Source of the DNA: Porphyromonadaceae bacterium UBA4702
Lineage (GTDB): Bacteria; Bacteroidota; Bacteroidia; Bacteroidales; Muribaculaceae
DNA: 29,494 nt
Direction of reading: 5' to 3'
Assembly (NCBI GenBank): GCA_002404675.1
Contig: DHKE01000003.1
Location: 1 to 29,494 of the forward strand
The notes below the pieces were generated by a model. That model searched no databases, was not told the DNA's origin, and worked only from the letters and a program-made list of their open reading frames with translations. Positions 25,331-29,494 of the stretch are shown one piece after another. The translations under genes were made by a program, and so were the position numbers. Each line of letters starts with the position of its first letter. Within the stretch, counting starts at the first letter, position 1.

Positions 25331-26550
25331 GAATAGTCTACGACAAACGCCAGCTGTGGAAATTCCTGTTCCTCGCCCTTGCCCTCGCAGCCGTGGCGGC
25401 GTTCCTGCTCATCTCAAACAACCTCGTCAAACAGCTCGCCAGACAGGAACGCGAGCGCATGAACATCTGGGCCAAAGCCACCGAGAAACTCGCCTCATCG
25501 AGCGATGACGCCGACTTCGAGTTCATACTCGAAATCATACAGCAAAACAACACCATACCAGTCATGGTAGCCGACAGCCAGGGCAACATCACCGAGTTCC
25601 GCAACTTCGACCTCCCCGACCATGCCGACCATGACAAGATAAGCTATTTCGAACTCTCCGACGAAAACCGGCAATACCTGCAAAAACGACTTGCCAAGAT
25701 GTGCAACGGCAAGTCGATAGCCGCAGCGGCTGCCTCCTCCGACCATTTCATCGAGGTAAAAGGGTTTGAGAACACTCGCCAGTACATAATCTACGAAGAC
25801 TCGATACTTCTGCGCCGCCTCAGCCAGTTTCCGTACATACAGCTTGTGATAATGATAGCCGTGGCCTTAGTCATCTACGGCATATTCGTCTATACCAAGC
25901 GTGCCGAGCAGAACCGCGTATGGGTCGGCCTGTGCAAGGAAACCGCGCACCAGCTCGGCACTCCCATTTCCTCGCTCATGGCATGGTCGCAATACCTCGA
26001 AGCAACAGGCACTGACCGCGAGACAGTCTCCGAAATCGACAAGGACGTGCGCCGTCTATCCATGATCGCCGAACGGTTCTCCAAAATCGGCTCACGCCCC
26101 GACATGGAACTCGAATACATCAACGAGGCAACAGCACGAGGGCTGGAATACATGAGCAGCCGCCTCTCCGGCAAAGTCATCATGGAACTGCACCCCAGCG
26201 AGGACGACCATCCAGTCATGATTTCCCCCCCGCTCTTCGCGTGGGTGCTCGAAAACCTCACCAAAAACGCCGTGGACGCCATGGACGGCGAGGGACGCAT
26301 CGACATCGTCACCGGAAGCGAGAAGAACTACGCATACATCGACGTGACAGACACCGGCAAGGGCATCGCCCGCAAGAACTTCCGCAACGTGTTCAACGCC
26401 GGCTACACCACCAAGAAACGAGGCTGGGGACTGGGCCTGACACTCGTCAAACGCATCATCGAGGACTACCACCGGGGGCGCATATACGTCAAAGACTCCG
26501 AACCCGGCGTAGGCACCACTTTCCGCATCGAGATACCACTCGCCTCCTGA
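25327..26550 (+). CDS. membrane sensor histidine kinase, no adjacent response regulator
   Basis: The product has 407 residues from the ATG at 25327, which overlaps the HAD stop (ATGA). An open frame back to 25042 lies inside the HAD gene and was rejected. The transmembrane helices are at about 11-32 and 169-190, enclosing a periplasmic sensor of about 135 residues. The phospho-accepting His208 lies in KETAHQLGTPISSL, the box common in Bacteroidetes kinases. The ATP-binding domain has the N-box ENLTKNAVDAM (N314), DTGKGI (342-347) and GWGLGL (366-371). All key residues are present. No receiver-domain gene lies nearby, so the partner is elsewhere. It is the last of the gyrB-led gene run. Confidence 0.93.
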   Translation: MRIVYDKRQLWKFLFLALALAAVAAFLLISNNLVKQLARQERERMNIWAKATEKLASSSDDADFEFILEIIQQNNTIPVMVADSQGNITEFRNFDLPDHADHDKISYFELSDENRQYLQKRLAKMCNGKSIAAAAASSDHFIEVKGFENTRQYIIYEDSILLRRLSQFPYIQLVIMIAVALVIYGIFVYTKRAEQNRVWVGLCKETAHQLGTPISSLMAWSQYLEATGTDRETVSEIDKDVRRLSMIAERFSKIGSRPDMELEYINEATARGLEYMSSRLSGKVIMELHPSEDDHPVMISPPLFAWVLENLTKNAVDAMDGEGRIDIVTGSEKNYAYIDVTDTGKGIARKNFRNVFNAGYTTKKRGWGLGLTLVKRIIEDYHRGRIYVKDSEPGVGTTFRIEIPLAS

Positions 26551-26571
26551 CCCGACCGCCCACCCGCCCCC

Positions 26572-26659
26572 TATCGGCTCATCTCAGCCCCCAAATACCG
26601 CATTTATCGGCTCAAATTGAACCGGTTTCCCGCCAAAAAGCGCTGCCTTTGAGCCGATA
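26572..26659. repeat. three copies of TATCGGCTCA, two direct and one inverted
   Basis: TATCGGCTCA occurs at 26572-26581 and 26605-26614, and inverted at 26650-26659. The second and third extend to a perfect 12-bp inverted repeat, TATCGGCTCAAA (26605-26616) and TTTGAGCCGATA (26648-26659), with a 31-base spacer. This may be a long-loop hairpin or a set of protein-binding sites between the kinase gene and the next promoter. Confidence 0.65.
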
Positions 26660-26687
26660 GCCCCTCGACTGCACTCCGGCAAACTGC

Positions 26688-26727
26688 GAAAAGTCACGGA
26701 GATTGTCAACATTCTCCGTAACTTTTC
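26688..26727. terminator. 15-bp hairpin with one mismatch in the 26551-26800 gap
   Basis: The left arm (26688-26702, beginning GAAAAGT) pairs with the right arm (26713-26727, ending ACTTTTC) except for one C.A mismatch; the loop has 10 bases. It lies 138 bases past the kinase stop and 35 bases before the TAACTTTG at 26762. It may end the upstream transcript in either direction or be regulatory. Confidence 0.5.
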
Positions 26728-26761
26728 ACACGACACATTCGATATTCTCAACTCATTGATG

Positions 26762-26769
26762 TAACTTTG
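26762..26769 (+). promoter_or_regulatory. -7 element for the gene at 26801
   Basis: TAACTTTG at 26762-26769 lies 31 bases before the ATG. The -33 region has TTC at 26738-26740 rather than TTG, so the promoter is of uncertain strength. Confidence 0.55.
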
Positions 26770-26800
26770 CAGCGCAAAACAATTCACTGACCACGAAATC

Positions 26801-28126
26801 ATGAAAACATCTCCGTCAAAAATACTGTTGCGCGGACTTCTCGCCGCCGCAATCTGCCTCCCCTCGCTCGCGGCAAGTGCCGTCACCGACGAGGAAATGG
26901 ACCATGCCCGCGCTATCGCCGGACAGGTTTACCTGCGCTATACCAACGACAAAGCAGAATACCTCGACGGCAAAAAAGCCCAGTCTGTCAAGGAGCTGCG
27001 CTCTATGGTCGAAGGGCACAAGACCGACGCGGACAACCTCAAGCAGTTTCTCGCCGCTCCCGTCAGCAAGGATTACGCCTCGTGGGGCAAGGAACAGCTC
27101 GCCGCATATTGGAGCAAGACTTTCTTCCAGAACGCCAACCTGAGCAAAAAGGCTGAACAGAGCCGCAACAACACCATTAAAGCCCGCATCAGCACAATGA
27201 CAGTCACCGAGCCTGCTGCCGAAAAACCGCAGCCAGAGGAACAGCAGCAGGAGCAGCAAACTGCGCCGGCTGAACAAACCGCCGCACAGGAAGTGCCCGT
27301 ACAGGCTGTTGACTCCGCCGCCGAAGAGACATCTGCTGACGAGGAAATCGCACAAGCGGACCAGGGCTCAAACACATGGCTTTACGTCGTCCTGCTCATT
27401 GTCCTCATCGGCATCGTCATCTGGCTCGTGCTGTACGCAATGCGTGCCATGAAAGACCCGGAGCAGAAACAAGCTTCACCCGAGAAGCGCAAGAAGGCAG
27501 CTGCCCCGGCGGAGCAGGAAGAGAAATACGCTCCACAGCCAGCGCCCACATACGATGCAACTGACACCCCAGACACCGGAATCGAGGAGATGCAAGCACG
27601 GTATGCCAACACCGTCGCCGCCAAGAACGATGAAATCGAGCGTCTGCGCCGCGCTCTCGACAACAGCCGCGCCGCAGAGCAGGAAGCCCGCTCACGCGCC
27701 GACCAGCTTGCCGACCGCATCTCACAGCTGCAACAGCAATTGCAGTCTATGCGCGACAAACCTGCACCTCAACCCGTACAGCCACGACCAAAGCCCGCGC
27801 CGGGAGGTGAACGGATCATTTACCTCGGCCGCGCAAACCGCAACCGCGTGTTCGTCCGCGCAGACCGGCAGGTAACACCCGGCAAGACAGTGTACCGCCT
27901 CGTGACAACCAATAACCTGACAGGCACGTTCACCGTCGAGACCGACCCCTCGGTAGTGGCTCTCGTGTCGCTTGATGCGCAGACAGCCCTCTACGGCGCG
28001 TGCGAAGCCCCGACTCTCGCCGGCGCAGAATCTTGCTCACGCATCGTCACCGACACCGCCGGCTCTGCCATATTCGAGGACAACTGCTGGAAGGTGCTGC
28101 ACCCGGCAGCCGTACACCTCGAGTGA
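26801..28126 (+). CDS. single-pass membrane protein with coiled coil and unrecognised C-terminal domain
   Basis: The product has 441 residues and I do not recognise it. Residues 1-27 form a signal peptide. About 28-130 are a helical periplasmic domain (EEMDHARAIAGQVYLRYTND). About 131-188 are a Gln/Glu/Ala/Pro-rich linker. The transmembrane helix is at 193-215. A basic, Pro-rich stretch precedes a coiled coil at about 262-318. A beta-rich domain at 337-441 has GERIIYLGRANRNRVFVRAD and three cysteines (401, 412, 429). With a cleaved signal peptide the N-terminal part would be periplasmic and the coiled coil plus final domain cytosolic, a layout that could pass a signal across the membrane. It has its own promoter and a clear terminator, so it is a single-gene unit. 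Confidence 0.85.
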   Translation: MKTSPSKILLRGLLAAAICLPSLAASAVTDEEMDHARAIAGQVYLRYTNDKAEYLDGKKAQSVKELRSMVEGHKTDADNLKQFLAAPVSKDYASWGKEQLAAYWSKTFFQNANLSKKAEQSRNNTIKARISTMTVTEPAAEKPQPEEQQQEQQTAPAEQTAAQEVPVQAVDSAAEETSADEEIAQADQGSNTWLYVVLLIVLIGIVIWLVLYAMRAMKDPEQKQASPEKRKKAAAPAEQEEKYAPQPAPTYDATDTPDTGIEEMQARYANTVAAKNDEIERLRRALDNSRAAEQEARSRADQLADRISQLQQQLQSMRDKPAPQPVQPRPKPAPGGERIIYLGRANRNRVFVRADRQVTPGKTVYRLVTTNNLTGTFTVETDPSVVALVSLDAQTALYGACEAPTLAGAESCSRIVTDTAGSAIFEDNCWKVLHPAAVHLE

Positions 28127-28166
28127 TACCGGCCCTGCAACTGTGCTGAAACAACCTCATACACAT

Positions 28167-28210
28167 ATCAGCCCGACACACATTTATTTGTGCGATGGGC
28201 TGATTTTTTA
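28167..28210 (+). terminator. intrinsic terminator after the 26801 gene
   Basis: ATCAGCCC (28167-28174) pairs with GGGCTGAT (28197-28204), followed directly by a run of six T (28204-28209). The loop has an inner CACA/TGTG pairing. It is the clearest rho-independent terminator on the plus strand in this window. Confidence 0.85.
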
Positions 28211-28271
28211 CACCTGAAAACCAACCGCGACAAAAATTTTCGGCTCGGCAGAAATTTTACACTAACAACAT

Positions 28272-28302
28272 TTGCTCATTCCTAAAACTTTTTATAACTT
28301 TA
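28272..28302 (+). promoter_or_regulatory. promoter of the UbiA-like gene
   Basis: TTG at 28272-28274, 20 bases, then TAACTTTA at 28295-28302, one base off the TAnnTTTG consensus. The leader would be about 65 bases. Confidence 0.6.
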
Positions 28303-28374
28303 CAGCCGAAAATGTCCGACGCTGGGAAAAGCGGCAGCGAATGTCGCTAAAACCATTGGAAACAAGACAGTTAT

Positions 28375-29325
28375 ATGAACAAGACACTGATAAACAGCCT
28401 CGATTTCACATCGCTTCCGCTGGGGACAGCAGGGGTGGTGGCAGGGGCTGCGACAGCTGCGCTGCAAGGCTTCTTCGACATGACAGCGTTCCTGTTGTGC
28501 CTCGCTTTCGCCGTCACGGCACAGCTGGCGAGCAACCTCATTTTCGTCAACGCATTCATAGTCCAAGGAGGCGACATCAGCGCAGAATATTTTGAGGCAT
28601 ACACGCAGACACGCCCATACAACGGCGCGGGACACCTGCTTCGCAGATATATCATGCTCTTCGGCACGCTCGCCGCCGCCGCTGCCGCCGCAATGTGGTA
28701 CGTCGGCGGCTGGTGGGTGCTGATTCCCGGCGCGTTGCTGCTCGTCCACATCCTCTTCTCATGCCTCGGCACAAAGCACATAGCACGCTCCCCAATTTCC
28801 ACAATACTCGTGTTCCTCACCTTCGGTCCCGTGTCAGTCGTCTCGACCACATACCTGATGGCCCGACACTCCGCAATCACCGGACTGACAGACTACGACA
28901 TGGGGCCGTCAATGTTTGCAGCCATAATAATCGGCCTGTACGCCTGCAGCTCGCATATAATGTACAACTACCAGGCGTTCGACACCGACTGGCAGTACAA
29001 CAAGCACTCGCTGGTCAACATACTGGGCAAGCCGGGAGGACGCATCGTACTGATGCTCAACTCCGTGGCTGCAATACTCGTTGCCGCCGTCGCGTCATGG
29101 ATATACCCGGTGCAGATGCAGTGGATACCTGTGGGGATATTTGCAGTCGGCATACTGCTGTCAGCCGCCACGGCATACTATATGCAGAAGCTCAAAGGAA
29201 GCAAATACCTGCTGCTCACCACCCTCTTCAACACCGGCGTACTGCTCCTCGCCGTTCTGCTGTTCATCGACTTCTACATATCCGACCTGCAAAACGCCGA
29301 GAACAACTTCTTCTTCCGCTTCTGA
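28375..29325 (+). CDS. UbiA/MenA-like membrane protein with degenerate catalytic motifs
   Basis: The product has 316 residues with about nine hydrophobic helices. Its overall layout, the opening LDFTSLPLGTAGVVAG and the loop ending NKHSLVNILG resemble MenA-type prenyltransferases, which attach a polyprenyl chain to the naphthoate ring of menaquinone. The first Mg-diphosphate motif, normally NDxxD followed by a later D, reads FVNAF here with only D67 kept: positions 58 and 61 are Val and Phe. In the second motif the leading Asp is Ala201, while D203 and D205 remain. A normal prenyl transfer is therefore doubtful. It may be a divergent enzyme or a non-catalytic lipid- or quinone-binding protein. 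It stands alone, with its own promoter, and no menaquinone genes are nearby. Confidence 0.78.
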   Translation: MNKTLINSLDFTSLPLGTAGVVAGAATAALQGFFDMTAFLLCLAFAVTAQLASNLIFVNAFIVQGGDISAEYFEAYTQTRPYNGAGHLLRRYIMLFGTLAAAAAAAMWYVGGWWVLIPGALLLVHILFSCLGTKHIARSPISTILVFLTFGPVSVVSTTYLMARHSAITGLTDYDMGPSMFAAIIIGLYACSSHIMYNYQAFDTDWQYNKHSLVNILGKPGGRIVLMLNSVAAILVAAVASWIYPVQMQWIPVGIFAVGILLSAATAYYMQKLKGSKYLLLTTLFNTGVLLLAVLLFIDFYISDLQNAENNFFFRF

Positions 29326-29443
29326 CCAACAGCTCCGACACACCATGCCGGCGCAGCAGGGGATAATGTGAGGACAATGCGCCCCTTAGCATCACAGTTC
29401 TCCGAGAACTCCGAGGCTTCAGCCGCATTTTGGACAAACAAAA
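29326..29443. other. intergenic stretch after the UbiA-like gene
   Basis: No gene is seen. GGCGCA (29350-29355) and TGCGCC (29378-29383) could form a weak hairpin that ends the UbiA-like transcript. AGTTCTC and GAGAACT (29396-29402 and 29404-29410) form a short palindrome around one C. Neither is strong evidence of a functional site. Confidence 0.3.
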
Positions 29444-29473
29444 AAGCAGGTGAACGAACTGTTTCACCTGCTT
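29444..29473 (-). terminator. intrinsic terminator of the tRNA at the window edge
   Basis: On the minus strand an 11-bp perfect stem (AAGCAGGTGAA with TTCACCTGCTT, 8-base loop) is followed by TTTTGTTTG. It starts two bases past the tRNA 3' end, as is usual for a monocistronic tRNA gene. Confidence 0.85.
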
Positions 29474-29474
29474 G

Positions 29475-29494
29475 TCGGGGTGAGAAGACTCGAA
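29475..29494 (-). tRNA. partial tRNA, 3' end only, identity unknown
   Basis: On the minus strand the last 20 bases read TTCGAGT (T-loop), CTTCT (3' T-stem), CACCCCG (3' acceptor arm) and discriminator A. The anticodon lies outside the window. The acceptor arm equals that of tRNA-Pro(TGG) at 20315-20389, so another Pro tRNA is possible but not shown. CCA is not encoded. Confidence 0.75.

Noticed and set aside
28272..28595. 107-codon plus-strand frame starting before the UbiA-like gene
   Set aside because: It begins inside the promoter of the UbiA-like gene and then overlaps that gene in another frame. The product shows no signal or domain.

Overview
The window looks like a chromosomal segment of a Bacteroidota bacterium of the order Bacteroidales. 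The family Muribaculaceae is a plausible guess, but it is inference. Three things support the order. Most promoters read TTG, about 20 bases, then TAnnTTTG, the form used by the Bacteroidetes primary sigma factor, and recognisable Shine-Dalgarno sequences are lacking. The gene set is typical: a TonB-dependent receptor paired with a DUF4249 lipoprotein, a NigD-like lipoprotein, a DUF4834 protein, an AAA/DUF4143 ATPase, a BspA-type leucine-rich repeat protein and the sensor-kinase box TAHQLGTPISSL. Most of the window is GC-rich; roughly 756-1572 is clearly AT-richer.

Layout. 1-4834 (+): a surface lipoprotein with two beta/gamma-crystallin Greek-key repeats, broken by an in-frame TAA; a small lipoprotein; a TonB-dependent receptor; and its DUF4249 partner. 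4842-6305 (-): a polysaccharide flippase. 6374-7894: an ATPase of the AAA_14/DUF4143 type, preceded by three repeats spaced exactly 33 bp and followed by an inverted, imperfect copy of the repeat core. 7965-8534 (+): an unrecognised lipoprotein. 8560-13426 (-): a compact six-gene operon, tcdA, a LolD-like ATPase, a NigD-like lipoprotein, a WYL regulator, a HAD phosphatase and aroB. 13621-15853 (+): an NfnAB-type flavin/iron-sulfur oxidoreductase pair. 15910-20136 (+): a membrane-anchored TPR/AraC regulator, then a large leucine-rich repeat protein. 20315-20389 (-): tRNA-Pro(TGG), divergent from gyrB.

20557-26550 (+): gyrB, psd, pssA, a DUF4834 gene, a HAD hydrolase and an orphan histidine kinase. 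Short gaps and overlaps, and the lack of an internal promoter motif, suggest co-transcription. Psd and PssA make phosphatidylethanolamine in two consecutive steps. 26801-29325 (+): a single-pass membrane protein of unknown function, a clear intrinsic terminator, and a UbiA/MenA-like membrane protein that has lost most catalytic aspartates. The window ends inside a second tRNA gene (-) whose terminator is visible.

The items most worth following up are the interrupted crystallin-fold lipoprotein (also a candidate for stop readthrough), the repeat-flanked DUF4143 ATPase, the degenerate UbiA-family protein, the operator-like repeats between tcdA and nfnA, and the repeat-rich gap at 26551-26800. 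I found no CRISPR array, transposase, phage gene or complete defence system. All family assignments come from reading motifs; no database search was run.
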